Assembly (NCBI GenBank): GCA_027475525.1 | Contig: JAMWFC010000073.1 | Location: 1,149,413 to 1,213,412, forward strand | From: Macrolepiota albuminosa | Taxonomy: Eukaryota > Basidiomycota > Agaricomycetes > Agaricales > Agaricaceae | Direction of reading: 5' to 3' | DNA length: 64,000 bases | In this document: positions 1 to 10,773 of the stretch, piece after piece | How positions within the stretch are numbered: the first letter of the stretch is position 1 | How the letters are laid out: every line of letters starts with the position of its first letter | The notes under the pieces: generated by a model | Databases searched by the model: none | Told to the model about the DNA's origin: nothing | What the model saw: only the letters and a program-made list of their open reading frames with translations | Program-made: the position numbers and the translations under genes

Positions 1-76
1 CGAGTATCCGTAGATCAAGTCCGCATCGTAAGGGCGTCGCTTTCCCGGAAAGCCCCCGATTCAGCGGAACCTGACA
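1..76 (+). repeat. 3' end of an LTR-III long terminal repeat
   Basis: These bases match the last ~78 bases of the complete LTR-III copy at 882-1608, including the terminal CCTGACA. The copy starts before the window. It abuts integrase coding sequence directly, so an LTR has inserted into, or recombined within, an older gypsy pol gene. No target-site duplication can be tested because the left flank is outside the window. Confidence 0.8.
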
Positions 77-413
77 GTCCCTTGAACAGTACCTCCGGCT
101 GTACGTCAACTACTTGCAGGACGACTGGCATGCCGAGCTCCCCCTGGCCAAGTTCACCTACAACAACACGCCACACTCTGCCACTGGGGTATCACCCTTC
201 TTTGCCAACAAGGGATACCACCCTCGACTGACGCTCTCGCTCCGGGACATCCCATCACACACCGCCCACGAGGTCGCCCAGGATCTCCAGTCCCTTCACG
301 AGTTTCTCCGGGAAGAAATCGACACCGCAAACCAGGCCTATGCAAAACACGCCGACCGGAAACGGGAGGACACCCCCGACTGGGCCCCTGGGACAAAGGT
401 ATGGTTAGATTGA
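77..413 (+). pseudogene. Ty3/gypsy integrase fragment (C-terminal half)
   Basis: The open frame begins right after the LTR end and reads LEQYLRLYVNYLQDDW, then LAKFTYNNTPHSATGVSPFF. This is the characteristic stretch after the catalytic glutamate of Ty3/gypsy integrases, where the enzyme joins cDNA to the host chromosome. The frame stops at TGA 411-413, just after KVWLD where the family usually has KVWLDRRH, so the stop probably replaces an arginine codon (CGA to TGA). The remaining integrase tail is scrambled. The fragment probably belonged to the element whose 3' LTR is at 882-1608. Confidence 0.85.
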
Positions 414-881
414 CGCCACCTCTGCACCTGCCGGCCCTCCCCAAAACTTGATCACAAGCACCCCGGCCCGTTCAAGATCTTGAAGAAGGTGGGGGACTCT
501 GCCTCCGGGGCAGTCTCCGGCAGGCGACTGGGTCCCGCCTCCAGTGCAGGTGCGTTTTGTTGTTCTAAAAGGGGGAGGTTGATCGTGCCAAGCGAAAAGC
601 ATGTGAATACACCTATGTTGCTGAAAGAGCGCCGTGACATGCTCCCAATCCAGGCGGCGCCAATACCGGGCATCCCGGGCCTCCCACGTGACTAAAGGTG
701 CGACTTTGTTGGTGGGCAGGGGCATTGGGGAATGTGTCGGGGTGCACGACATGGTGGAGTATTGATGGTGAATTTTTTTTTCGATACGTGTCAGGACATG
801 TGCCAGGTCCCACGCCTGGGCCCCAGCCCGGACCACCGTCTACGTGCGCCTTGGAGGGTCTCGGCGCTGAGGGGGGGGTGA
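414..881 (+). other. Decayed 3' end of the gypsy element
   Basis: Directly after the integrase stop, the text still reads like the conserved integrase tail (PSPKLDHKHPGPFKILKKVG) for about 40 codons. After that I see no convincing coding signal up to the LTR at 882. A G-rich run at 871-879 precedes the LTR and may be the remnant of the polypurine tract. Confidence 0.5.
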
Positions 882-1608
882 TGTCACAACCCCCCCCTCC
901 GGATCCACCCCGAGACACCCCCAGAACTCCATCCGGGACCCTCCCTCCAACCCCACAGAACACGCCCCGCCATCACCACTACCGACACCGCTATCATGCG
1001 CATCAAGGACTGCCATCACCTGGCACCCTGGCAACCACGCATCACGGATCCAGGATCCGCTGCCATCAACCCCAGTCACAATTGGATCATGGCGACCGCT
1101 TCTGGGCCATCACGCATCACGGCTCACTCCACGCCAACTGATCGCGCCCCCCACACGTGCGATTCCGGTATATAGTCCCCCTCCCACTACTCAATGACCC
1201 CCGGAATTCATCCCAGACACCCCAGAACCCTAGGAACCCAGATCCGACTCCGTAGTACTTATAGCGTAGTTCCTCGTTGTATTTGTTAGTCTTGATATTA
1301 CTTTGGTTATTGCGTGCCCTCTTGCTTGACTGGTACGCTTTGACTGGCACGCCTGAGTATTTGCATGCTCTAAGTTTGGTATGCACTTCGCAACTCTTAA
1401 GTTACTGACTTGGTCTCGTCTTAGAACCTCCGGTTCACGACTTGATCCCCTTCCAACCCTCAGCTTCTCTCAACCCAAAACTCCCGGACTTAGTCCCCTC
1501 TCCCCGTCTTGAACCCTGGAGTTCCAGACACCCGAGTATTTGTAGGTCAAGTCCGCATTGTAAGGGCGTTGCTTTCCCAGAAAGCCCCCGACTCAGCGGA
1601 ACCTGACA
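882..1608 (+). repeat. LTR-III, complete 727-bp copy
   Basis: It begins TGTCACAACC and ends ACCTGACA, the usual TG...CA borders. It is homologous over its length to the inverted copy at 7088-7850 and shares its last part with 1-76. Its position downstream of the integrase fragment suggests it is the 3' LTR of that element. On the right it abuts a copia relic in mid-gene. I see no 5-bp target duplication (flanks GGTGA and ATTTC), expected if the 5' LTR lies outside the window. Confidence 0.8.
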
Positions 1609-3474
1609 ATTTCCACAACGGTTTGGTAGTTGGCATGCCCTAATTGGTGATGCCAGGTTTCCATACTGGGGATGTGGCTAGACGTGAACACATGGTGCCC
1701 AGTGTGTGTGGAACTGAGGTTTAGGGTGTAGAGGCGCTGGTTTGGGAGTAAAGGACCTTGTGCAATGATGGACTGAGTCAATTTGTTGATGAGTTTTACA
1801 GATACATTGTCAAATAGGGAACTGATCCCCGAGTGTTTGGTGAGTGAGCACACGGATACAAGTCAGACAGTGGCATTGGGAATATACAGTGCATCTTTGA
1901 GAGTGATGGTTGCTCCCTTGGCAACGTGAATACGGATATTGCCTATTCCGATTGTGGTGACTGATGACCCTCCTAACCCTTTTATGGGGCGAGGTTGTAT
2001 GGGGTGTGGAAGTTGTCCTGGCATGGGGAGATGTGCATGGTGGCACCCAAATCGATCAGGAAGGGGTTTGAGTTGATTGACGTGATGGGGACGCGTTTGG
2101 CTAGCTGCATGGGTGAAACATTGGTGGCCATGATGTGATTGTTGATTGGACTCGAGTAGTCCTTCCAATCCACGGTTGTTTGTGCATCCTCCATTGCCAT
2201 GAAACCCATATACTCCCAGCATTCTGTGGACAGGTTGGAAGCGGCAATGCCTGCAAATGTTGCTGGCTCTGCGGGTGCAGGGAGCTGCTCAAGGCTGGAT
2301 GACTCGACATACCAGGATTTTCCATCGGGGCCAGTAACTGCTACGTATGTCTTTGCGGCATTCGAGGGAGCAGTTTTGGACTTGGTCTTTGAGGCTTTTT
2401 GTGCGTCTCGTGTGTCAGAGAGAGATTTTCCAGCCATTCCTCCACCCTTCTGTATGCAGAAGGGCTTTGTATGTCCTCTACATGGGTCCTCTACATGGAA
2501 TTCTTGCAACATATTGCGTTAGGGCCGTGATTGTGGCCCGGCATGTCTGTGACTTGAGATGATTTCGTGCCCCCTTTTGCGTGCAATGCCGTGGACTGAC
2601 TAGACTTGGCATTGAGAATATTCTGCATGTTCTCCATGAGAAGCTGGATGTCCGTTGGTGAGCAAGGCTTCTCCTTCGTGCTGTTACTAAGGATGGTGGA
2701 GACCAAATTTTGTAGGGCGTCAAACAAGGGGTCGTTGAGACTGTTCAAGAGAGCAATACATGTGAAGAGGTTGGCATCAATCGCCCTGATGTCGAAGGCC
2801 CGTTTGACTATGTCAACAATACGTCCAGCAGTAGTTGGCAGGGGCTCTGACGAGGAACAATACGTCGACAGCGCCTCTTGGAGCAGACCAATCTGCTTGA
2901 TAGGGCCTTCCCTCTGGGCCTGGGACCTCAGATCCCCATAACACTCCGCTGCACCTTTGTTTGTGATGAGATCATGATGTTTGACATCATCAAGGGCTGA
3001 TTTGATGAAGGTTATGGCCAGCCTGTTGTTCAGGTGCCAATTGGCATTGGCACGGGGCTCTGCAGCAACGTCAGGGCAAGAGATAGTGGGACTGAAGACG
3101 TAGGCATATATGCCATTGAGGATCAGGAAGTCTTTGAGTCTTTTGGTCCAATGGTGAAAGTTGCCATCAGCACGGGTGTACTTTGGCCCTTCCCACTTGT
3201 GGCGAATGACACGTTCAGTATAGACAGACTGGTAGCATTGGTTGCTATGGGGTGAGACATAGTAAAAAGAGGGAGTTAGAGGACGGGAGTTGAGGCAGAG
3301 AGGCAGACAAGGAGAGAGAGAGTGAGAGAGACAAGAACGCGACGCGACACGTAATGGATAAGATTCGGGGTTGGTGGTCCAGATGAAACTTGTCAACACT
3401 TCAAAAAGTTGTTGAGCAGCAATCGCCCATAACCTGTTAGAATCTGGACTCCTTTGATGGTAGACTAAGAGCAA
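1609..3474 (-). pseudogene. Ty1/copia relic: gag, protease and pre-integrase
   Basis: Read on the minus strand, 3474-2491 is a 327-codon frame with a copia-type Gag (residues ~90-290: WEGPKY..NFHHWTKRLKDFLI, then NRLAITFIKSALDD). The next piece (2512-1982) has a degenerate zinc knuckle (GHTKPFC) and an aspartic protease motif FLIDLGATMHIS, where the family normally has DSGAT. A third piece (1853-1609) carries the GAG-pre-integrase signature TWHHQLGHANY. The gene is cut right after that signature by LTR-III, so integrase, RT and RNase H are missing here. Several frame changes make it non-functional. Confidence 0.85.
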
Positions 3475-3680
3475 TATAAGTATTGATCCTCAGTCCGATA
3501 TAAATGACTATATTTGTACTGTACCTAAGAGCAATATAAGTATTGATCTACGGTACAGTCAGTATGTCTGTAATACGGTTAATAAGTTTAACGCACCCTC
3601 AGTCCAATATAAATGACTGAGGGTCTGTCTGTAGGTAGCTTGTATTTATACGTATGCAGACAATGGACCATTGTCCGCTA
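3475..3680 (-). repeat. Probable copia 5' LTR/leader with internal direct repeats
   Basis: A segment containing AGCAATATAAGTATTGATC occurs twice (about 3473 and 3530), and a CAGTCC-ATATAAATGACT segment occurs at about 3492 and 3601. A TATA-like sequence (TATAAATAC on the minus strand, about 3650) lies upstream of the gag frame in the copia orientation. This fits a 5' LTR and leader, but I could not define TG...CA borders. Confidence 0.4.
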
Positions 3681-4289
3681 TGTGATATAGTAAAGAGGGC
3701 ATTGTGTGATATGACGAGGGGTCGATTCTGAAAGGATGAGTGGCTGTGTGATATGTGTGATAAGTCCGAAAGTCCAACAGAGGGTGCGGTGGAGGAAGTC
3801 GAGCTACAAATGCTACTGGTGGTGATGGGACTGTGACTTGGAGAATTGTTGTTGGTAGTGGGAACAGCAGGCCCCACACTGGGAGCTTGCATGGTAGAAG
3901 TCATGGACAACAGTGGTGCTGGCAGTGGAGGTGGTGGAGATGATGCCAGAGGAAGAACAGTGGAAGGTTTTGAGGACAGATCTGATGCGTCCTTGAGCCC
4001 ATTGATCTAGAAATCAATAGGGATGGGCCACTGCAGTGCACAGCAATACCGAGGTCTACAGTAGAGTTTTGTCAATGGCTGTTTATAAAATTGAATAGTC
4101 AAAAAGAGACCAATAGCACAATTACTGAAGCAGAGAGAGAAATTTTAGCTACTATTTATATGAAACTTTAGCTCAATTTAAATGAGTTGAGCTTTTGAGT
4201 GAGTTTGTGCTAGGAGATATTTCAACAGTGACATAGTAGAATGTCTCTCAACAGTTTGAAGAGAGGGGTTTTTCAATGATTGAGGAAGT
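3681..4289. other. No recognisable gene
   Basis: Only short low-information open frames are present, rich in Ser/Thr on the minus strand at 3910-3599. The stretch probably combines copia LTR/leader sequence with flanking gypsy relic. I see no promoter, RNA gene or domain. Confidence 0.3.
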
Positions 4290-5495
4290 CTGCTGAGTGG
4301 AATGAGTTAGTGGCATCAATGTATGCATGGAATGGACCATGAGATATCATCACCGAGTGAGGTGTTCTTCAATGGACTGTCTGTGACATCATGGAAAAGC
4401 AAGAAGGAGGTGGCTGTACAACTGCATGTGCCAGATGACAGTGAGATGAGGATTGCTGCCCTCAGAGAGAAGTATGGCTGCCCAGCCATACAAGCAATGT
4501 TGTCCAGGCATCCACGCAAGGATGTGGACTGGAAAGGCAAAGGTAAAACCATTGGTTTTACAGAGGAGGACATTCTGGACCTACGGTTGCAGTGGCAGCA
4601 GGAATTTGGAGATATTCTGAATGGAACCAAGGAGGAATTACCCCCTTGGCATGAGGTCAACCATGAAATCAACCTTATTGATGAGAATAAGGTGTATAAA
4701 TATCATTTGCCACAATGTCCAATGGTGTTGCAGCAACAGCTCAGAGACAAGACCAATTGGTACCTGAGAGCCCACTGGTGGGAAGCCCAACCAGCATCCC
4801 AAGGCTGCCCAGCTATTGTGCATTCTGAAGAAAGATGGTACCCTGAGGATGGTGTTGAATGCTTGCCAATGCAATGACAACACTGTAAAGGATGTGACAC
4901 CACTCCCAGATCAGGAAGTCATTCAAGAAGATGTAGCCAGAACAAAGTTTAGGCCAAAAACCAACCTGACAGATGTGTATGAGCAAGTGAGAATCCGCTT
5001 GTCCAATATTCCAAAGACAGTGTTCTCATCAATCACGGGAACATATGTTAGCAACATCATGCAGATAGGAGACTGTAATGCTCCTGCAACATTTCAGACG
5101 TTGATGACCTCCATTTTCTGGGATGTTATTGGGAGGTTCATCCATATATAGGTCTGGCAGCGGTGCTGAGGAGCCCACACTTGTCTGAATGGTGGCTAAA
5201 GAACCAGAGCATCTTAAGGGCTGAGAGTAGTACTAACAGATAGTGTTGAAAAAATAGAAACAGTAAAATGAAATAATGTCAGAAGAAATAAAAGATTAAA
5301 TAAAAGGAGAGTGAAGAGATAAGGAGTGAGAAAAGGAAGAAATGAGGATTTCCCTGACAAGACTGCCTTGAACACAAGATTGACAGTTGGGGTATTCACC
5401 CTGACCAGGACAACATTGATCACATACACAAATGGCATGTGCCACAGTTATAATGATGTCCAAAGATTTGTGGGACTGGTGAACTATATTCCAGA
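4290..5495 (+). pseudogene. Ty3/gypsy relic D (pre-RT and RT pieces), interrupted
   Basis: 4323-4877 is homologous to element A at about 26,200-26,800, sharing [19 protein letters not shown] before the reverse transcriptase. 4816-5142 continues into RT palm sequence ([21 protein letters not shown]). A fragment of LTR-I at 5143-5359 replaces the catalytic YLDD segment. Homology resumes at 5360 and runs to about 5495 ([10 protein letters not shown], as in A near 27,330), ending where unrelated minus-strand gag begins. Element A is the intact-order reference for this family. The copy cannot encode an active polymerase. Confidence 0.8.
5143..5359 (-). repeat. LTR-I fragment (U3 part only)
   Basis: It is homologous to the outer part of the LTR-I copies, ending TTCCCTGACA on the plus strand. 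It stops at the TATATA motif, so only the promoter-upstream portion remains. Neither flank duplicates the other. It sits inside the RT of relic D, whose central RT segment is missing, so the insertion was followed by a deletion. Confidence 0.75.
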
Positions 5496-7087
5496 AGTTG
5501 CTGATGGTGAGGGTTGGGCATTGTCCATTTGCAGGAGCAGTTTCAGGGGCCTCCAGAGTTGCCTCCAGGTCCTGAAGGTACTAGGAACAGAGTTAGCCCT
5601 ATGGCAAGTTGACAAGCTTACTGTGCAGGCAGCAGGCTGGTCGAACAGCCTGCCCATTGGATTGAGGGACTGCAATATGGCCAAGGCATTTTGTTGCTCT
5701 TCCCATTGTCATTGCTCCAGTGTCGGGGCTGCAGGGGCGTTCCTGCCAGATATAAATCAAGTGACCCAGGTCCACAGGGTTGTTGAGAGGTCAGGGGGAG
5801 GGAGATGCATTGACTTTGTTGACCAGTTGCTGCGGTTCTTTGCAGAGGATTGTGTTGCATCTGTACTTTACCATAGTCTGCTCTGGGAGTTCTCCTTGTG
5901 TGAGGCAATTCCAAAATTGGACCAAGCAATGGGCCTAGTCCTCTGGAGTGCCTTCAAAGTTGTCATGTCCAAATTCCATCAGTAATGCCCTTGTCCACTG
6001 CGTGAAGTCTTCCAGCGAGATCCAGAGTGAGCAGAGCACCTTGTCCCATTGCTGTTTGTACTCCTCAAAGCATTGTTGTCCCATTGGCAATGGAGGGGTC
6101 CATGCAGGTGGGGTGGCGGCTGAGTAATGTCAGGGGGAATAGTTGTAGTTGGGAGGTCCGCAGAGTGGAGGGCAGGGTGTTGGTATCCATAATAGGAGGT
6201 GGGTGCAAAGAGACCCTCGCTGGGGGGGAATTGAGCAAGGTCTACTGAGGATGGATGGTGTAAGGGCGACCTCTAGAGGCTGTGGCTCAGTCACACAGCT
6301 GGCAGAGGGAGATCCAAAGTGTATTAGAATATATACTGACAATATCAAGGTAGCTACTCACCTGGCAGAGGGAGATCCAAAGAGAACAAGTCTGGGGATC
6401 CCCTATGCCAGGTTGGACGCTTCTGGGGCCTCTGAAGCGTGGGAAACAACTGTACAGTACAACAAAACCTTAAAAACTCGAAAATTGACTAACCAAACAA
6501 GTGTGCAAACAAGGGAGGAAAACTCCGGACTTTAGAAGTCAGAAAGGCAAACTCCGGCTTATCTAAGCAGCCTGGAGCGGTGCTGAAGGGCCCACACTTG
6601 TCTGAGTGATAGCTAAAGAACCAGAGCACCTCAAAGGTTGAGAATAGTACCAACAGATAGTGTTGAAGAAGTAGTAACAGCAAAATGAGAGAATGGTAGA
6701 AGAAATAAGGAAGTGAATGAAAGGAGAGTGAAAAGAAATAAGGAGTGAAAGAAGAAAGGAATGAGGGGTCCCCTGACAGATGGAGTCTCTGGTAGACCCC
6801 TGGGAATGCTCCAGTACAAGGGGGCCTTTGCAGGTCAGGCCATGGCTAGATTGGGCAGAGGGGCCCAGCTGGCTGAGGGCCCCTGGTCATAGAGGGACGG
6901 ATCAGGGGCCTAGTGGCACTGGAGGCATTGGGGCTCATATGGGAGAGGTGAGTAGGTGGGGCAGGGGGTCTGTGTGGAGTAGTAGTTGGGGACCAGATGC
7001 CTGTAAGGGTCGGTCTGATAACCTGTGGAGTAATAGGTGAGTATATGTAGCCATCAAAAACGGTGTAAGGAGAGAGTCTTGATATTA
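5496..7087 (-). pseudogene. Gypsy gag/leader relic behind an LTR-III
   Basis: Read on the minus strand from the LTR at 7088, this segment has proline-rich frames (7087-6784) and continues after a solo LTR-I (6259-6778) into 6258-5496 with more Pro/Gln-rich and then charged sequence. Its position directly inside an LTR and its composition fit the N-terminal part of a gypsy Gag. I cannot point to a definite Gag motif, so family assignment rests on context. Stop codons and frame changes are frequent. Confidence 0.5.
6259..6778 (-). mobile_element. Solo LTR-I, 520 bp, TSD GATGG
   Basis: Plus-strand borders are TGTAAGGGCGACC and CCCCTGACA. The flanking pentamers 6254-6258 and 6779-6783 are both GATGG. 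No internal retrotransposon sequence is present, so this is a solo LTR left by LTR-LTR recombination. It contains the 63-bp GT...AG segment that is absent from the copy at 30,837. Confidence 0.92.
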
Positions 7088-7850
7088 TGTCAGGTTCCGC
7101 TAAATCAGGGGCTTTCTGGGAAAGCAATGCCCTTATGAGGTGGACTTGATCTACGTGTACTCAGGTGTCTGGAACTCTGGACTGAGCTTCTGGGGTTCAA
7201 GACATGAATAGGGAATTCCTGGGATAGGGGACTTAGTCCGGGGATTAGGTGGGGGAGAAGAGTTAAGAGTGTTTGAGTCGAGTCAAGAACCAGAGGTTCT
7301 AGGATGAGACCCAGTTAGTAAAGTTTAAGTAGTGAAGTGCATACCAGTCTTAGAAGCATGCAAACAATTTGAGCATGCCAGTCAGAGCATGCCAATCAGG
7401 CATACCAGTTGTCAGTCAAAGGGCATGCAAGCAAACAAGTGTAATATCAAGACTAGCAAATACAATGGGAAACTACGCTATAAGTACTACAGGGCTGGGT
7501 CCAGGTCTCTGGGGTTCCAGGATGTCTGGGACAAGTTCTGGAAAGTATTGAGTAGTAGGAGGGGGACTGTATCCTGGGATCATGTGTGTGGGATGCGCAA
7601 TCAATTGGCATGGAGGAGGTCATGATGCACAATGCATGATGGCCTGGAGGCAAGTAATGTGATCCAATCACTGATCATGGTTTGATGGCAGTTGATCCTG
7701 GGGTCTGTGATGTGGGGTTGCCAGGGGTGCTGGATGATGGCAGTCTTTGATGCATGTGATGGCAGGGTGCATTTGTGGGGTTGGAGAGAGGGTTCCAGAT
7801 GGAGTTCTGGGGGTGTCCTGGGGTGGTCCCAGAGGGGAGGGGTTGTGACA
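7088..7850 (-). repeat. LTR-III, inverted 763-bp copy
   Basis: Read on the minus strand it starts TGTCACAACC and ends ACCTGACA, matching 882-1608. On the high-coordinate side it cuts a Tc1 transposase frame at 7851. On the other side lies gag-like sequence, so it is the 5' LTR of a truncated minus-strand gypsy element. No flanking duplication is seen, consistent with later loss of the other end. Confidence 0.8.
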
Positions 7851-8130
7851 CAGACCAGGATATCACAATGATGTTGTTATCAGAAAACCAGGTTGTTGCC
7901 CATTGGGAGGTGGGTTTTGGGTTGTTGTCTTGCTGAAAATATTGTTCTTCCTTTTTCATTTCCAACTTCTCAAAGCTTTCCACCACTCCCTCATCCAAAA
8001 TCTCATAGTACTGTGCTCAGGTAGTGGTTCTCCTGAAATATTCCACACATATACCTTCTTATTTAATCCAATCCAATCAATCTTTGTCTCATTGCTCAAC
8101 AAAACCCTTTTCCAATCCTCCATTTTCCAG

Positions 8131-9040
8131 TGTAGTACTTGGTTGCAAGTAGTACTGATAGTTCTGGGGCTTTCTTGAAGTCTTAGAAAGTGACCTCTCA
8201 TCCACACCGGTGCTTGATGATAAGGTTGATGTATTGAGTGCTTTACAGAATGAATATCCTGCAATGCAAAAGAAGGTTCTCAATAAACTCCAGCCTAAGT
8301 AGTTCATTCCCTGGGAACCACTGAGCCTTTGTCTACCAATAGACTTCCAATAAGAGGTGTTCAATAAGCTCTAGCCTAAGTGATTCACTCCCTGGGAACC
8401 ACTGAGCCTTTGCCTATCAATTGCCTGTCTATTCTCTACTAAACCTGGGCTATTTATACTGTTTTTCTGGTGCACAGACCACTATCTACATATGACTCTT
8501 TGTCGGAAACTCTCCAACTTCCAGAACGTATTTGATAGTCCGACTTCTATTTTGGGACCTGTTTCAGTGCCACCCATTCCACCATTCAACTTCTTGTTCC
8601 GCCATTCTTCCAGATGTTTCTGATTTGTCCTTTCTCTATTTGCTTGAGCTCCATTTAGCACGATCTCCTTTATAGATCCTTGCCTCCCTGCATCCCCTAC
8701 TTCTTTCCTTTTCCCCTCCTGGTTATTAAATCGAACATTGGCTGATTTGATGATGAAATTGAGAATTATAATATTGAATAACAATAATAATTTCCCAATT
8801 TCATCCTATTCTGTCCATTACCAGCTTCCATGCTTTTCCTCTCCATGACAGTGGTTAGACTATTGTTGAGCTGATAGTTTGAGCCAGTCCCTGCCTGTTG
8901 TTCTGTATTGGGATATTTTTGGGAATAGATATTTGTTGAGACTGCTACCAGGAGGCTTACAGTTTTCAGCCTATAATTAAATGTTTATTTTGACTTCTGG
9001 TGCATGTTTTGTCCCTGACTGCTGGTATAGCATTGTATCA
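8131..9040 (-). mobile_element. Solo LTR-II, 910 bp, 4-bp TSD CCAG
   Basis: Plus-strand borders are TGTAGTACTTGG and GCATTGTATCA. CCAG flanks both sides (8127-8130, 9041-9044). Removing the insert and one CCAG joins the transposase frame smoothly (HANW to WKMEDW), which validates both the borders and the 4-bp duplication. It is homologous to the copies at 31,427, 33,716 and 57,993. Confidence 0.93.
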
Positions 9041-9422
9041 CCAGTTTGCATGATGAGCAGCCTTGAGCATGGAAACTTTCTTCTTTGTTGCTGAGCAAAA
9101 ACCTGCCTCCTTCAATGCATTTCTGATGGTCTGAGGATTAACATCATTAGAGATGAATGAATCAATGAGCTGTGTGGCTTGAACAGCATTATTCAGCTTT
9201 CCAATAGTAATTTGATAAATAATAGACTGTTTGTCATGTGCTGTAAGCTTGAAAGGATGATGTTCAGAATGATTCTCTTTGTTGCTCCAGTTCTTTGCTG
9301 ATCCTCTCAACAGTGCCCTTTCACAGCCCAGGTTTAGCTTGGATTTGGCACTGAGAATACTCCTTATTGAGGAGAGAAGCAACAGAGGAACAATTGGCAG
9401 CAGAAATAAGTCACATGATGGT

Positions 9423-9921
9423 TGTAAAGGTGACCTCTGGAGGCTGTGGCTCAGTCACACAGCTGGCAGAGGGAGATCCAAAATGTATTAGAGTAGGTAC
9501 TGACAATATCATAATAACTACTCACCTGGCAGAGGAAGATCCAAAGAGAACAAGTCTAGGGATTCCCTATGCCAGGTTGGATGCTTCTGGGGCCTCCGAA
9601 GTGTAGGAGACAACTGTACAGTACAACAAAACCCTGGAAAACTCAAAAATTGCCTACACAAACAAGTGCACAAATAAGGAGCACACTCTGGCAAACTCTG
9701 GCTCATGTAAGTGGTCTGGAAGTGGTGCTGAGAGGCCCACACTTGTCTGAATGGTAGCTAAAGAACCAGAGCACCTCAGGGGCTGAGAATAGTGCTAACA
9801 AATAGTGTTGAGAGAATAGAAACAGCAAAATGAGGGAATGATAGAAGAAGTAAAGAAATAAATGAAAGGAGAGTGAAAGAATAGGGAGTGAAAGAAGGAA
9901 GAAAAGAGAAGCCCCCTGACA
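9423..9921 (-). mobile_element. Solo LTR-I, 499 bp, TSD ATGGT
   Basis: Borders are TGTAAAGGTGACC and CCCCTGACA, with ATGGT duplicated at 9418-9422 and 9922-9926. It landed a few bases upstream of the transposase start codon of the Tc1 relic. Confidence 0.92.
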
Positions 9922-10249
9922 ATGGTAGTAGAGTGTTAAAAAGATGATGGATTAAAGTTGAACATGTTCAATTAGTACAAACAAGGTCACATGACATTGT
10001 TTATACTTCTCACAAGGTGTCTCCATCTTCTACTGCTAAAAAGTGTTGAAAAAATATGAAAATTAGAATGAGTCAAAAAACTGCCCCAATAATTGAATGT
10101 TTTGTTTGATTTATTAATCAGCAAGTTCTTGTCCAAATCATGTGATCTAGACATTAATATAAAGTCAGGATGCAGTTGTATGTCATGTGATGTTTCACAA
10201 TTTTTTGCTTACATAATTGTTGCATACCATGTGAATCTTTCTACAAGGG

Positions 10250-10735
10250 TGTCAGGGGACTCCTCATTTCTTCCTTTTCTCACTCATTATTTCTTCACTC
10301 TCCTTCCATTCATTCTCTTATTTCTTCTGACATTATTTCATTTTACTGTTTTTATTCTTTCAACACTATCTGTTAGTACTACTCTCAGCCCTTGAGATAC
10401 TCTGGTTCTTTAGCTACCATTCAGACAACAGCACCACTTCCAGACTGCTTATATAAGCCAGAGTTTGCCAGAGTTTGCCCCTTATTTGTACAAGTGTTTG
10501 TGTAGGCAATTTTCAAGTCTTTAAGGTTTTGTTGTACTGTACAGTTGTTTTCCACGCTTCAGAGGCCCCAGAAGCGTCCAACCTGGCATAGGGAATCCCT
10601 AGACTTGTTCTCTTTGGATCTTCCTCTGCCAGGTGAGTAGCTACCTTGATATTGTCAGTATATATTCTAATACATTTTGGATCTCCCTCTGCCAGCTGTG
10701 TGACTGAGCCACAGCCTCTAGAAGTTGCCCTTACA
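10250..10735 (+). mobile_element. Solo LTR-I, 486 bp, TSD AAGGG
   Basis: Borders are TGTCAGGGGACTCC and GCCCTTACA, with AAGGG at 10,245-10,249 and 10,736-10,740. It lies within the terminal inverted repeat region of the Tc1 relic. A TATATAA box (about 10,450) fits a U3 promoter. The 63-bp GT...AG segment is at 10,633-10,695. Confidence 0.92.
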
Positions 10736-10773
10736 AAGGGCCAAATATTGGGGCAGTTTTTTGAGCCAATGTA

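Larger units (their letters stand above)
7851..10771 (-). mobile_element. Tc1/mariner element, truncated and cut by three solo LTRs
   Basis: Transposase pieces lie at 9416-9041 (helix-turn-helix half, ending KVSMLKAAHHANW) and 8130-7851 (WKMEDWKRVLL...ETKIDWIG, then FQQDNNPK, around the first and second catalytic aspartates). The frame is cut before the final DLNPIEH-type motif by LTR-III. The right TIR ends GAGCCAATG at 10,771 followed by TA, with an inner inverted motif at 10,073-10,090. The terminal organisation is the same as in the Tc1 at 20,615. The start codon is followed directly by a TGA. Solo LTRs at 8131, 9423 and 10,250 each split it with clean target duplications. Confidence 0.88.

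Noticed and set aside
613..963. Long open frames on both strands around 400-1,140
   Set aside because: They lie in GC-rich gypsy tail and LTR-III sequence that is repeated at 7,088-7,850; composition alone explains the open frames.
10070..10771. Separate MITE with ACTGCCCCAAT ends
   Set aside because: The two motifs are the inner and outer parts of one Tc1 TIR, as in the element at 20,615, with a solo LTR-I between them.
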